Of a stretch of 64,000 nt of DNA, positions 35,839-45,900 are shown piece after piece. Position numbers and translations under genes: made by a program. Below the pieces are notes generated by a model. That model ran no database searches. It saw only the letters and a program-made list of their open reading frames with translations, and was not told the origin of the DNA. Origin of the DNA: Dyadobacter sp. LHD-138. GTDB taxonomy: Bacteria; Bacteroidota; Bacteroidia; Cytophagales; Spirosomataceae. The stretch is taken from NCBI RefSeq assembly GCF_030929615.1, contig NZ_JAVFVU010000014.1:62001-126000 (forward strand). The letters run 5' to 3'. Within the stretch, counting starts at the first letter, position 1, and each line of letters begins with the position of its first letter.

Positions 35839-37365
35839 ATGAAGACAAGATATTCAATAGTGGCATCGATCGTTTCTATGATGGTTTTTGCCGGATGCCA
35901 GTCGCTCACGGAAGATCCCAAGGGAACGTTAACGCCGGTAACTTATTTTAAAACACAAAGTGACCTGGACGCCTCGGTGGCAGCCATGTACGTGCGCCTG
36001 GCCAGAGATGGTGGCTGGGGATTCACCAGCAAAGAGACTTCCTATTTTGGCTCAGATGATTACACCACCGACCCGGGACTTAACAAACAGGACCAGCGTG
36101 ATTTTGATAAACTGGCTGGTGGAAGTACCAACCAAAGTATGGTCGCGCAGTGGCAGGGCCCCTGGGAAACAATTTATCAGGCCAATAACGTCATAGCCAA
36201 TTTTGATAAAGTGAATTCCACACCGGAACTTAAAAATGCTGCTGCCGGGCAAGCGTATTTTCTGAGAGGGTTATGTTATTATTATCTGGTAAGAACATTT
36301 GGTCAGGTTCCGATCATTTTGGGAACCATTGATGTAAATGAAAGACCGCCGAGAGAAGAAATAGCCAAGGTTTATGCGGCGATTATCAGCGACTTACAAA
36401 CGGCGAAAACCATGCTCGGGACCAAGCTGGAACAAGGCAAGCCTAATAAATATGCCGCAAGTTCCATTCTGGCCGATGTATATCTGACCATGGCTGGCTG
36501 GCCGTTGAACCAGGTGAGCAATTATGCGTTGGCTGCTGCCGAAGCAAAAACGGTTATTGATGCCAATGTGTATAATTTGAACACGGCCTATGACAAGGTT
36601 TTCACGACGAACAACAGCACGGAATCCATTTTTGCCCTTCAATACAATGTCTCGGGCGGCTTGCCAAACCGCAGGTTCGGATCCAGCAATATTCCTTTGG
36701 ATGAAGTAGCGGTTGATGGATCAAGCGGTTGGGATGATGTATATCCTGAAATTGCGTTTTTTGAAAAAGCACCTGAATGCAGTCGCACCGACCTGACTTT
36801 TTATACAACGCTTAAATTGAGACAACCCGACAAAACCACGTTTAAACTGGTGCCGTGGAATTCTTCCGAAACCCATGCCAAGCATCCGTATTACAAAAAA
36901 TTCAGGGCAGGACTTAATGGCGATGGTGTGAAGGAAACAGATACGCAGCTTCTTTCGATACAGCCAAGTACAAACAAGGCGACCGATATCATGCGTTATC
37001 CGCTGGTCCTTTTGAATTTCGCTGAGGCGTCGGCTATGGCCGGAGGCGCACCGACACCAGAAGGTTATGCAGCGATTAACCTGGTGAGGAAGCGTGCGGG
37101 ATTGCCTGATTTGCCAGGCGGACTTGCCCAAACGGCTTTCCGTGATGCGGTGGTTTTTGAACGGGCGTACGAATTTGCCGGCGAATTTGGTGTGCGCTGG
37201 TTTGATATCGTCCGTCTGCAATTGCTCCCGAAAATTATAGCTGAAAGAAATCCGGTAGAAAATCCGATTCCGGCCGGGACGAATATCAGCCAGAAATACA
37301 TCGCGCCAATTCCTTATACCGAAATGGTACGGAATCCGGCCTGGAAGCAGAATGACGGGTACTAA
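35839..37365 (+). CDS. SusD/RagB-family nutrient-binding lipoprotein
   Basis: This is the surface lipoprotein lid of the SusCD importer. The start at ATG 35839 gives MKTRYSIVASIVSMMVFAGC (Cys20); an in-frame TTG 18 bases earlier is less likely. In the 508-residue product, SusD features include the N-terminal LTEDPKGTLTPVTYFKTQSD, TPR-like helices (AAGQAYFLRGLCYYYLVRTF) and the C-terminal phrases FAEASAMAG and AFRDAVVFERAYEFAGEFG with RWFDIVRL. It ends before a clear terminator, closing the sigma-FecR-SusC-SusD set. Confidence 0.95.
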   Translation: MKTRYSIVASIVSMMVFAGCQSLTEDPKGTLTPVTYFKTQSDLDASVAAMYVRLARDGGWGFTSKETSYFGSDDYTTDPGLNKQDQRDFDKLAGGSTNQSMVAQWQGPWETIYQANNVIANFDKVNSTPELKNAAAGQAYFLRGLCYYYLVRTFGQVPIILGTIDVNERPPREEIAKVYAAIISDLQTAKTMLGTKLEQGKPNKYAASSILADVYLTMAGWPLNQVSNYALAAAEAKTVIDANVYNLNTAYDKVFTTNNSTESIFALQYNVSGGLPNRRFGSSNIPLDEVAVDGSSGWDDVYPEIAFFEKAPECSRTDLTFYTTLKLRQPDKTTFKLVPWNSSETHAKHPYYKKFRAGLNGDGVKETDTQLLSIQPSTNKATDIMRYPLVLLNFAEASAMAGGAPTPEGYAAINLVRKRAGLPDLPGGLAQTAFRDAVVFERAYEFAGEFGVRWFDIVRLQLLPKIIAERNPVENPIPAGTNISQKYIAPIPYTEMVRNPAWKQNDGY

Positions 37366-37392
37366 TAAGTCCCTGCGTTCATAAAATTGACT

Positions 37393-37430
37393 TTGGTTTA
37401 ACCGTGTGCAAGTACGGTTAAACCAATTTG
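37393..37430 (+). terminator. Hairpin terminator after susD-like gene
   Basis: The perfect 13-bp stem TTGGTTTAACCGT (37393-37405) pairs with ACGGTTAAACCAA (37414-37426) around an 8-base loop, followed by TTTG. It separates the SusCD unit from the next gene. Confidence 0.8.
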
Positions 37431-37475
37431 TGCTATAATTTTAGTTGTAAAAAATACATTCTGTCAAACCTGAAA

Positions 37476-39512
37476 ATGAAGACTTTGAAACAAGCGAAAA
37501 CAAATGTTATGAAGCCGAAAAGACTTATCGTATTTCGGTTGATCAGTCTTTTGGTTCCGTTTGTACTGCTGTTTTTGTTGGAATTAACCCTGCGTATTTT
37601 TCATTACGGATATGATCTCAATTTGTTTATCGAATATCCCAGAGACAAAAATTTTCTATTCCTGAACCCGGATGCGTCCAAAAAATATTTTTCCAATCAA
37701 AGGAATGCCACGACTGGAAATGTGGAACCTTTCAGGAAGAAAAAGGATGCAAACACACTGAGAATCTTTGTACTGGGTGAATCGACAACGATCGGTTATC
37801 CTTATTTTCATAACGGCTCTTTTCACCGCTGGCTTCAATACCGGTTAACGCATACGTATCCGGATCGAAATTTTGAAATTATTAATGTTTCACTAACCGC
37901 GGTAAATTCATATACGGTTTCAGGTTTTGCGAGAGAAGTGGTGAATTATCAGCCGGATGCCGTGATGATTTACACAGGTCATAATGAATATTACGGCGCT
38001 TTGGGTGTTGGGTCAACGGAGAAAATAGGAGGGAGCCGTTTTCTGGTTAAGCTGATCCTTTATCTGAGAGAATTTAAGATAACGCAGTTGCTTACAGCGC
38101 TGATTGAAAAGGTTAATCCGCTCAATGAGTCAGCAAATGCTACCCAGGATGGAACCAGGATGCAACGCATGGCTGCTGATCAAAAAATTGTTTATCAGTC
38201 GGAATTGTATCAGCGGGGCGTAACGCAGTTTCGTCATAATCTCAATGAAACGCTGGAAGTTTTTAACAAAAACGATATCCCGGTTTTTATCAGTAATCTG
38301 GTAAGCAATGAAAAGGATTTGAAGCCATTTGTGAGCTTTTCGGCTGACAATAGCAAATTTCCGGAATTCTCTAAAAGTTATGACGAAGGTTTGAAAGCAT
38401 TAAAGTCGGGCGATAATCAAACCGCTTTTAACAGTTTTCAAAAAGCGGATCAGATTTATGACGGACATGCCCTTTGTAATTATTACCTCGGGCAGACTTC
38501 CCTGGTTTTGGGCAATGTCAAACTGGCGGCTGCATGTTTTTCAAAAGCGAGAGATCTTGACGGATTGCGGTTCCGGGCTCCTTCTGTGTTTAATACAACT
38601 ATAAAAGATTTGGCCGACCGGTATTCGAACGTGTATCTGGTTGACACGAAAGCAATTTTTGAAGCAAATTCAACAAATCATATCGTAGGCGATGCGCTTA
38701 TTCTGGAACATGTGCATCCTGATTTGAAGGGTTATGCGCTGATGTCGGATGTCTTTTACAAAGCTTTGCAAAAAGCAAGACTTGTTGATGCTGAACCGGC
38801 TGAAAATATAACTTTTCCCCGATTGTTAAATGAAATGCCTATTACAAGAGTTGATTCTTTGTCTGGGCTTTACAAAGTGGAAAAACTTAAAAACAGCTGG
38901 CCCTTTAAAGAAACGATGCATGCTAAAATGCCGGAAACAACATCTTTTGAGGCGAAACTGGCTTTTGATCTTGCCAACAGAAAGATTCAATGGTTGGATG
39001 CTATGAATGCCTTGTTCGATTACTACATACAGCGTAAAGACTTGATCAATGCAAGAAAAACAGTGGAAACCCTCGTACTTGAATATCCGCTGGAAGCGGG
39101 TTATTACTTGAAATCAGCCATGTTGAACGGAGAAATGAGGGATGAAAACAAAGCATTATTCAGCTTCAAAAAAGCCTTTGCATTGTCGCCGTCTTTCGAT
39201 ATTGCCTGGTATATATTTGTGATCTGTCTCAAAACAGACCGGCCTGCCGAAGCCATGCCCTATTTGGATTATGCCGTGGCGAACAATACTTCGCGTTTTG
39301 ATCTAAACCAGTTGAAAGCAAATGCCCAGACTATTGTAGCGCTTCAAAAAAGATACCGGGCGGACACAACCAATACCCGGATTTTAAACCAGATTGCTCA
39401 GGTTTATCTCAAAATGGATAACAAAGAAGCGGCCTTTAAGTATGTACAAAAAGTTTTGAAAACCGAGCCACAAAATAAAACCGCTTTAACGTTGGCATTT
39501 GAATTGAAGTAA
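37476..39512 (+). CDS. Membrane-anchored SGNH-like hydrolase with TPR repeats
   Basis: This 678-residue protein (start ATG 37476; ATG 37509 is also possible) has one N-terminal TM anchor (LIVFRLISLLVPFVLLFLLE). An SGNH-like domain lies near residues 85-195: FVLGESTTIGYPY (Ser block), NVSLTAVNSY, and MIYTGHNEYYG (Gly/Asn block). A helical insertion with TPR-like pairs follows (about 300-370). The matching C-terminal block is EHVHPDLKGYALM (His). TPR repeats then fill the last ~190 residues. I infer an envelope esterase or acyl-transfer role with a protein-binding tail. The Ser, Asn and His look intact. Confidence 0.8.
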   Translation: MKTLKQAKTNVMKPKRLIVFRLISLLVPFVLLFLLELTLRIFHYGYDLNLFIEYPRDKNFLFLNPDASKKYFSNQRNATTGNVEPFRKKKDANTLRIFVLGESTTIGYPYFHNGSFHRWLQYRLTHTYPDRNFEIINVSLTAVNSYTVSGFAREVVNYQPDAVMIYTGHNEYYGALGVGSTEKIGGSRFLVKLILYLREFKITQLLTALIEKVNPLNESANATQDGTRMQRMAADQKIVYQSELYQRGVTQFRHNLNETLEVFNKNDIPVFISNLVSNEKDLKPFVSFSADNSKFPEFSKSYDEGLKALKSGDNQTAFNSFQKADQIYDGHALCNYYLGQTSLVLGNVKLAAACFSKARDLDGLRFRAPSVFNTTIKDLADRYSNVYLVDTKAIFEANSTNHIVGDALILEHVHPDLKGYALMSDVFYKALQKARLVDAEPAENITFPRLLNEMPITRVDSLSGLYKVEKLKNSWPFKETMHAKMPETTSFEAKLAFDLANRKIQWLDAMNALFDYYIQRKDLINARKTVETLVLEYPLEAGYYLKSAMLNGEMRDENKALFSFKKAFALSPSFDIAWYIFVICLKTDRPAEAMPYLDYAVANNTSRFDLNQLKANAQTIVALQKRYRADTTNTRILNQIAQVYLKMDNKEAAFKYVQKVLKTEPQNKTALTLAFELK

Positions 39513-39517
39513 TTGGC

Positions 39518-40153
39518 TTATTTTCTATCGGTTAAAGCGACTTTTATGCCTAGGGCAATCAGCGTAAATCCGCAGAATTTATTTATATAACCAGAAACTT
39601 TGCCATTGTTTTTTAACCTGGCGAAAATGGAAGAGGCAAAGACAGCCAGAAACAAACACCAGATTGCCCCCGTAGTCACAAACGTTATACCCAGGGCCAG
39701 AAAAGGGAGCACTGTATTTTTTAAGGTCGGATCAATGAATTGTGGAAGAAAAGCTATAAAAAACAAGGCTACTTTTGGATTCAACAAGTTGGTCATGATG
39801 CCAGTCCGATATATTTTTCCGTAGTCAATTGATGGTTCTTGCACGATTTCGCCTGTGTCAAGTCGGCTTTTATCAGTCAGCATCTTATAACCCATATACA
39901 ACAGATATATAGCTCCGGCGTACTTGATGATGTTATAAAGCAGAATCGATTTTGCAATAATGATTGAAAGTCCTAACGCGGCGAGGATCGTGTGAATAAT
40001 ACTACCGGTCCCGATACCCAAAGCGGAAATAATTCCTGCCTTTCTATTTTGTCCGATGGTCCGTGTTAAAATAAAAATAGTATCGTTACCAGGTGTGATG
40101 TTCAGTAAAATACAGGTTAGTAAAAAAGTTTCAAATTGGATTATTCCGCTCAT
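39518..40153 (-). CDS. LysE/RhtB-family exporter
   Basis: This inner-membrane exporter for amino acids or related small molecules has 211 residues and about six TM segments. The start MSGIIQFETFLLTCILLNITPGND (ATG at 40153) carries the family TPGPN-like motif as TPGND; the following GQNRKAGIISALGIGTGSIIH is the conserved second-helix region. A longer upstream frame would add ~65 polar residues and is unlikely. It is convergent with the SGNH-TPR gene, with only 5 bases between stops. Confidence 0.92.
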   Translation of the reverse strand: MSGIIQFETFLLTCILLNITPGNDTIFILTRTIGQNRKAGIISALGIGTGSIIHTILAALGLSIIIAKSILLYNIIKYAGAIYLLYMGYKMLTDKSRLDTGEIVQEPSIDYGKIYRTGIMTNLLNPKVALFFIAFLPQFIDPTLKNTVLPFLALGITFVTTGAIWCLFLAVFASSIFARLKNNGKVSGYINKFCGFTLIALGIKVALTDRK

Positions 40154-40176
40154 AGTAAACGTGTTGGATGTTTTTT

Positions 40177-40184
40177 CAAATATA
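40177..40184 (-). promoter_or_regulatory. -7 box (TATATTTG, minus strand) of the LysE-type gene
   Basis: This exact TAnnTTTG match on the minus strand lies 23 bases before the ATG at 40153. No TTTG is present at N19-21, so the -33 element is weak. Confidence 0.4.
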
Positions 40185-40233
40185 GCTGTTTCGCTAGAAT
40201 TTAATGGTACAAGTTGGTTGGGAAGATTTAATG

Positions 40234-42633
40234 CTACTCTATTTTCAGGCTTTTTACCGGATTCATCAAAGCCGCTCGCACCACTTTGTAACCTACTGTC
40301 AGCAGCGTGATTAGCAGAATGATCAGCCCGCCGGAAGCCATGAGCCACCAGTGCAGGTTGATGCGGTATGCAAAGTTATTCAACCAGTTGTTCATAATAT
40401 ACCAGGCTACTGGTGTTGCGATGATGCATGAAAGGCAGACAAGTTGTAAGAATTCTTTCCCAAATAATAAAACAATGCTGTGGACACCGGCTCCAAGCAC
40501 TTTTCTTACACCGATTTCCTTTGTTCTCTGAGAAACCATAAATGAAACCATGCCGTACAATCCAAGACAGCAGATGAAAATGGCAATGATTGCGAAGGAC
40601 TGGATCAGGGTTGTCAGTTGTTCTTCTTTTTGATAAAACCGGGCAATTTTTTCGTCAACAAATTGATATTCGAAGACTTCATCCGGATATATTTTTTGCC
40701 AGGCATTTTGAATGGTTTTCAAAGATTTTGAAAAATCTCTGGTGTCGAGCTTGATTGCAACTTCCTTGTACAGTTTCGAATTGGCAAAAATGGCGCAGGG
40801 TTCTACGGCGTCCTGAAGGGATTTGAGATGGAAGCTTTTAACAACGCCAACAATCGGGCCTTTAAAGCCGGTATTGCCATCTTCCAATTGGCGACCGAGC
40901 ATTTTCTGCGGATCCTGAATGCCCAAACGGCGCATTAATTCCTCGTTGATGACAAATTCCGTAACCGAATCACGGTCAACCGGACTCCTGCCGGCCAGCA
41001 ACGGCATTCTGTATGTTTCGAGATAATGTTGATCGGCAAACCGGTCGCGGATCACGAATTTTTCCCATTCCGATCTGTTGTCAAAACGCACCGAGCCACC
41101 ATAGCCCATGGCCGAGGTTGGGGCTTCGTACTGATAACTGACTGATTTTACATCCGGATTTTGCATCAATTCGTTACGAAATGATTGGCTTACCTTTTTC
41201 GCCGATTCTGTTTTGGGAAGAGAAAGTGTTACAATCGCATGCTGATCAAAGCCCAGGTCGGCATTTTTGAAAAATTTCAGTTGCAGCAGTAAGATCAAAG
41301 TCCCGATAACCAGTACTTGCGCGATAACCAGCTGAACCGTAATCAGGGAGCGCCGAAGCCCGATGCCGCCAACCTGTTTGTTTCCAAGTTTACCTTTTAA
41401 CGCATGGATGGGGTTGAAACCTGAAATGATGACAGCAGGGTAAAACCCGGCCAGGATAACGATAACAAGCAGCGTGACCAGCCAGAAAACAGCCAGTTCA
41501 GATTGAAATAATTGCCCGAATTGGTACGCCTTTGTCTGCGTCCAATTGTTCATCGCGGGTAAGGATAATGTGATGAAGAGCAATGTCAGCAGTGAAGAGG
41601 CCAGGGTTATCAATGCTGTTTCGCTCATAAATTGCCAGAATAGTTGCTGCTGCGTGCTGCCTAAAACCTTTCGGACCCCAATTTCTTTTGCTCGTTTCAA
41701 TGCCTGTGCAGTGGCCAGATTTATAAAGTTGATGCAGGCTATAACCAGTAAAAAAGTCCCTACGCCAGCCAGTATCCAAAGTATAGATCTCCTTATTTTA
41801 CCATCATATCTTTCATCAAAATGGATATCGGCTAAGGGTTGAAACTGGTGTTCGTAATACTTAGCCTCGGCTCCATAGAATTTCGGGCCATTGGTTTTTA
41901 AGAGATGATGTATTTTTTTTACATCGGTATTTTTGGCAAAACGGACGAATGTGAAGTTTCGGCTGCTGATCCAGGAAAACGACGACATGTCGTAAGCCGG
42001 ATCGATTTGTTTGATCGTTGGTAGTGAAATATAAACTTCAAAATCGAGGTCTGTGGGATGTTTCTGATCTTTTACCACACCAATGATCCTTAAATCGTGG
42101 GCGTTATTCATGCGCAGGACTTTTCCGGTGACGGCAGTTTCTCCAAAATATTTTCGTGCAATTTTTTCACTGATCACCACCGTTGCCGGTTCAGTCATCT
42201 GATGCGGATCGAACGGACTAAGCCAGTCGAAAGTAAACATTTCCATAAAACCCTGGTCTGCCAGAACCACATTTGTTTTTTCGAGAAAGCGGGTGGTCTT
42301 TTTGTTGTCGGTTGCGGCTAAGGTCATGTTTGGCATTTTTGACATAAACCCGGCTTTTTCTACCTGGGGATAATCCCGTAAAAGGGTAGGAGCCATAGGC
42401 GCTGCTGAGCCTGATTCGTGTTCGGTTCCTTCATCCAGGTGCAGATCCAGGACAACCCGGTAAATTCGGCCAAAACCGGACTGATGGCGGTCGGTGCTCA
42501 GATGATACCGCAGGAAAAGGAATATCAGCACGGCACCCGCAATGCCCAAACCCAGCCCGAGCATATTCATAATCGAATAAGTTCGGTTATGACGAAGATT
42601 CCGTATGGCAATTTTGAAGTAGTTTTTTAACAT
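40234..42633 (-). CDS. MacB/FtsX-type ABC transporter permease
   Basis: This large permease of 799 residues is of the Bacteroidota 'MacB-like periplasmic core plus FtsX' type. The N-terminus MLKNYFKIAIRNLRHNRTYS with the first TM is characteristic, followed by a MacB_PCD periplasmic domain (about 50-270). FtsX TM cores lie near 280-430 (AQALKRAKEIGVRKVLGSTQ) and 670-799 (MVSQRTKEIGVRKVLGAGVH), with a second periplasmic domain between. No ATPase gene is adjacent, which is usual for these multi-copy permeases. Cargo and role (efflux, lipoprotein handling or mechanotransmission) cannot be assigned. Confidence 0.9.
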   Translation of the reverse strand: MLKNYFKIAIRNLRHNRTYSIMNMLGLGLGIAGAVLIFLFLRYHLSTDRHQSGFGRIYRVVLDLHLDEGTEHESGSAAPMAPTLLRDYPQVEKAGFMSKMPNMTLAATDNKKTTRFLEKTNVVLADQGFMEMFTFDWLSPFDPHQMTEPATVVISEKIARKYFGETAVTGKVLRMNNAHDLRIIGVVKDQKHPTDLDFEVYISLPTIKQIDPAYDMSSFSWISSRNFTFVRFAKNTDVKKIHHLLKTNGPKFYGAEAKYYEHQFQPLADIHFDERYDGKIRRSILWILAGVGTFLLVIACINFINLATAQALKRAKEIGVRKVLGSTQQQLFWQFMSETALITLASSLLTLLFITLSLPAMNNWTQTKAYQFGQLFQSELAVFWLVTLLVIVILAGFYPAVIISGFNPIHALKGKLGNKQVGGIGLRRSLITVQLVIAQVLVIGTLILLLQLKFFKNADLGFDQHAIVTLSLPKTESAKKVSQSFRNELMQNPDVKSVSYQYEAPTSAMGYGGSVRFDNRSEWEKFVIRDRFADQHYLETYRMPLLAGRSPVDRDSVTEFVINEELMRRLGIQDPQKMLGRQLEDGNTGFKGPIVGVVKSFHLKSLQDAVEPCAIFANSKLYKEVAIKLDTRDFSKSLKTIQNAWQKIYPDEVFEYQFVDEKIARFYQKEEQLTTLIQSFAIIAIFICCLGLYGMVSFMVSQRTKEIGVRKVLGAGVHSIVLLFGKEFLQLVCLSCIIATPVAWYIMNNWLNNFAYRINLHWWLMASGGLIILLITLLTVGYKVVRAALMNPVKSLKIE

Positions 42634-42917
42634 GGCCGGACTGTTGTGTTCGGGATTTGACTGGTCAAGTTAAAGAAATACCCGGGTTTTGAGAATTGAT
42701 ACAAAGGGTTTTAACATGATTTAACATTAGCCGGATCGAGCAGTATCGTGAACGTTTATTTGTTACCGGTCATCACTGACACTTTTGGAATCGCTTCCCA
42801 ATGGTCATCTTATCGCATTTGGTTAATTATAATTGGGTACTTATGTAGAATTATTTTGATTATTCCGTTACATTAGCCGATTGATAAATCCTCAATCTCA
42901 CTAATCAATTTAGTCTA
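42634..42917. other. Intergenic stretch between divergent genes
   Basis: This 284-base, AT-rich spacer lies between the ABC permease (minus) and the FG-GAP protein (plus). No exact promoter box, repeat or RNA structure stood out. Confidence 0.4.
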
Positions 42918-45900
42918 ATGCAGTGTTTTTTACCCCTCTTAAAAAGAGTAGTTCCTTTTTTATTTTTCGCAATCAGTTTTAGTACGGCACAGGCGCAAGA
43001 TTGGAAACAGATCATTAAAATGAACGGAAATGACCGGACGAATAAAAAGACCTCCGGAAGAAGTGTTGACGATGAATTTGGAAGTGCCGTTGCTATTTCC
43101 GGTAATTATGCAGTCGTTGGCGCACGTTATGACGATGAGGACTCTCTGGGATTAAATCCGATGATGAATTCCGGTGCTGCCTTTATTTTTCAAAAAGTGG
43201 AAGGCAAGTGGCAAAAAGTAAGAAAAATTAATGCCAGCCGCAGGACCAGCGAAGCCTATTTTGGGTGTGCGGTAGCAATCTACGGCAACTACATCGTCGT
43301 TGGCGCGCACAGAGACACTGAAAACCAGTTCAACAGTGCGGGAGCTGCCTACATTTTCGAAAAAGATGAAGGAGGAACGGGTAATTGGGGTGAAGTAAAG
43401 CGAATTGTTGCTCCTGTTCGTACGGAATATGGCGATGCTTTTGGATTTTCCGTCGGGATTAGCAACGATTATGTGATCGTGGGTGCTCCCGGGGAAGACC
43501 AGGACGCACATGAATCGAACACGATCAACGATTCTGGATCGGCATTCATTTACAAACGTGACAATGGCGGCGCGAATAACTGGGGAATTGTAAAAAAAAT
43601 CACTGCACCTGTCCGTGACGCCGGAGATTCTTTTGGGTATTCGGTTTCAATAAGTAATGATTATGCAGTAGTTGGTGCGAACTGGGAGGGCGAGGATGCT
43701 AACGAAGGCAATACAATGCCCGGATCAGGCTCAGTCTACCTGTTTAATAAGTTCGTTGGTGGGGAAAATAACTGGGGTCTCTTTAAAAAGCTGACGGCTA
43801 CTGCACGTTCAGAGCATGCTTACTTTGGCTGCTCCGTCTCTATTGAAGGCAATTTTGTTGTTGTCGGCGCTTCCGGAGCGAATGGTTCGGCCTATGTTTT
43901 TGAAAAGGACTGGGGTGCTTTTAATAACTGGGGACAGGTGAAAAAACTCGTTGCTCCGGTTGAGGAAGCCGGTGCGGAGTTTGGCTTTGCTGTTGCTATC
44001 GACGGGCATCGCGCTATTGTAGGATCGAGGTCTAGGGACTATCGTGTGAACAACCCTGACGCAGGTGCCGCGTATGTTTTCAAAAAAGATCAGGGTGATT
44101 CCAATAATTGGGGGTTATTAAGGGAGGTTAACGCTTCCGGTAGCAGTTCAGGCGATTATTTTGGCACCTCGGTAGCAATCAGCGGAGAAAGCGCCTTGGT
44201 AGGTGCCGTTGGTGAAAGCGGAGATGATCATGAGAATCTGACAGTAAAATCGGCTGGTGCGGCTTACTTTTTTACGGGTGATTATTCAGGTCCAGATTCA
44301 TGGAATCTTTTGCAAAAAGTCACGGCATCAACCGGTGCCAAACCTTCTGCCTTTAGCGGAATGTTATCAATCAGCGGAGATTATGCAATTATGGGTGCTC
44401 CCTTGGAAAGTGGGGATGCGGATGGACAAAACCCGATCATTTTTGCTGGTGCGGCCTACATCATGTACAATAATGCTGGCAACTGGGTACAGGTCAAGAA
44501 AATTGTCGCACCGGATCGTCACGAAAGGGACGCTTTTGGTTATTCTGTTGCGATCAGTGGCGAGTATGTAGTCGTCAGCGCGATGTGGCAGGTAAGTGGT
44601 ACAGGTGCTGCGTATATTTTCAAGAGGGATTTAGGTGGAGCCAATAACTGGGGATTTCTGAAAAAAATTACTTCATCGGTTCCGACAGTCGATGATTGGT
44701 TCGGGATTTCTGTCGGAATAAGTGGAGATAACGTTATTGTTGGTGCTTTTGGTGAAGATGAGGACGAATCTGAAGGGAATAAGCTTAATGCCTCCGGTGC
44801 AGCTTATATTTTCAATAAGGATCAGGGCGGTTCCGATAACTGGGGGTTGGTGAAAAAAGTAACGATCGAAAAGCGTCTGGCGGATGTTCAGCTAGGTTCA
44901 GCGGTTTCGATCAGTGGAGATTATGCAATTGCGGGGGCCATAGGAGACGATTATGATGAGTCGGATGCGAATTTTATTGATAATTCAGGAGCAGCCTATA
45001 TTTTCAAAAAAGACCAGGGTGGAATTAATAACTGGGGGCAGGTAAAAAAGCTTGTTGCATCAGAACGGACCTCTGGAAGCCAGTTTGGAATCGGATTGGC
45101 AATAAGTGGTGAAAATGTTATTGTTGGAGCTCCGGCTGGTTATATCTGGGATGCCAGTGCCGTGTATATTTATAGTAAAAACAGTGGCGGGACAGATCAT
45201 TGGGGGATACAGAAGAGTTTAAGAGGAGCAGAAAAAACAGCTGGTGCAAAGGTGCAGACCTCAACGATTGAAAAGTTTGGCAGGACGGTAGGTATTTCAG
45301 ATGATTATGCCGTCATGGGAACAAGCCGTTTAGGTCTGGATTCGCTTGGCCGAGCAGTAGATTATGGTTACGATGCAGCCTATGTTTTTGGAAAAAATAA
45401 AGGCGGAACAAATAACTGGGGATTATCTCAGACTTTAATCTCGAAGGACAGTGTCCGGGGAGATGCATTTGCTAGTTCGGTAGCCATTAGCGCTAAGTAC
45501 ATTGTTACGACTGCCCCTGGTGATGATGAGGATACGAATGGAGATAATACAATATCGAATTCCGGATCTGTTTATTTTTTCATTAACGCTGCTACGCCGC
45601 TGCCTGTGACGCTAATAAGTTTTGACGCGGGGAAGGTTGAGAATCAGATTTTATTAAAATGGATCACCAATTTTGAATCGAATTCTGATTATTTTGAAAT
45701 ACAAAAAAGTGCTGACGCAAGAAATTGGGAAGTGATCGGAAATTTGAGTGCGGCACAGGAAAGCAGTTCGCAACAAAATTATGCATTTACTGATGCGAGG
45801 CCTTTTGCCGGAGAAAATTTGTATAGATTGAAGATGGTGGATCGTGATGGAACATTTGCTTTCAGCCGAATCAGAAGCCTGTCCAATGATGGTAAAAATG

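Noticed and set aside
43000..45600. Repeated GGxNNWG-coding DNA as a possible CRISPR-like or tandem DNA repeat
   Set aside because: The repeats are protein-level FG-GAP units with variable codons and spacing; no exact DNA repeats or spacers.
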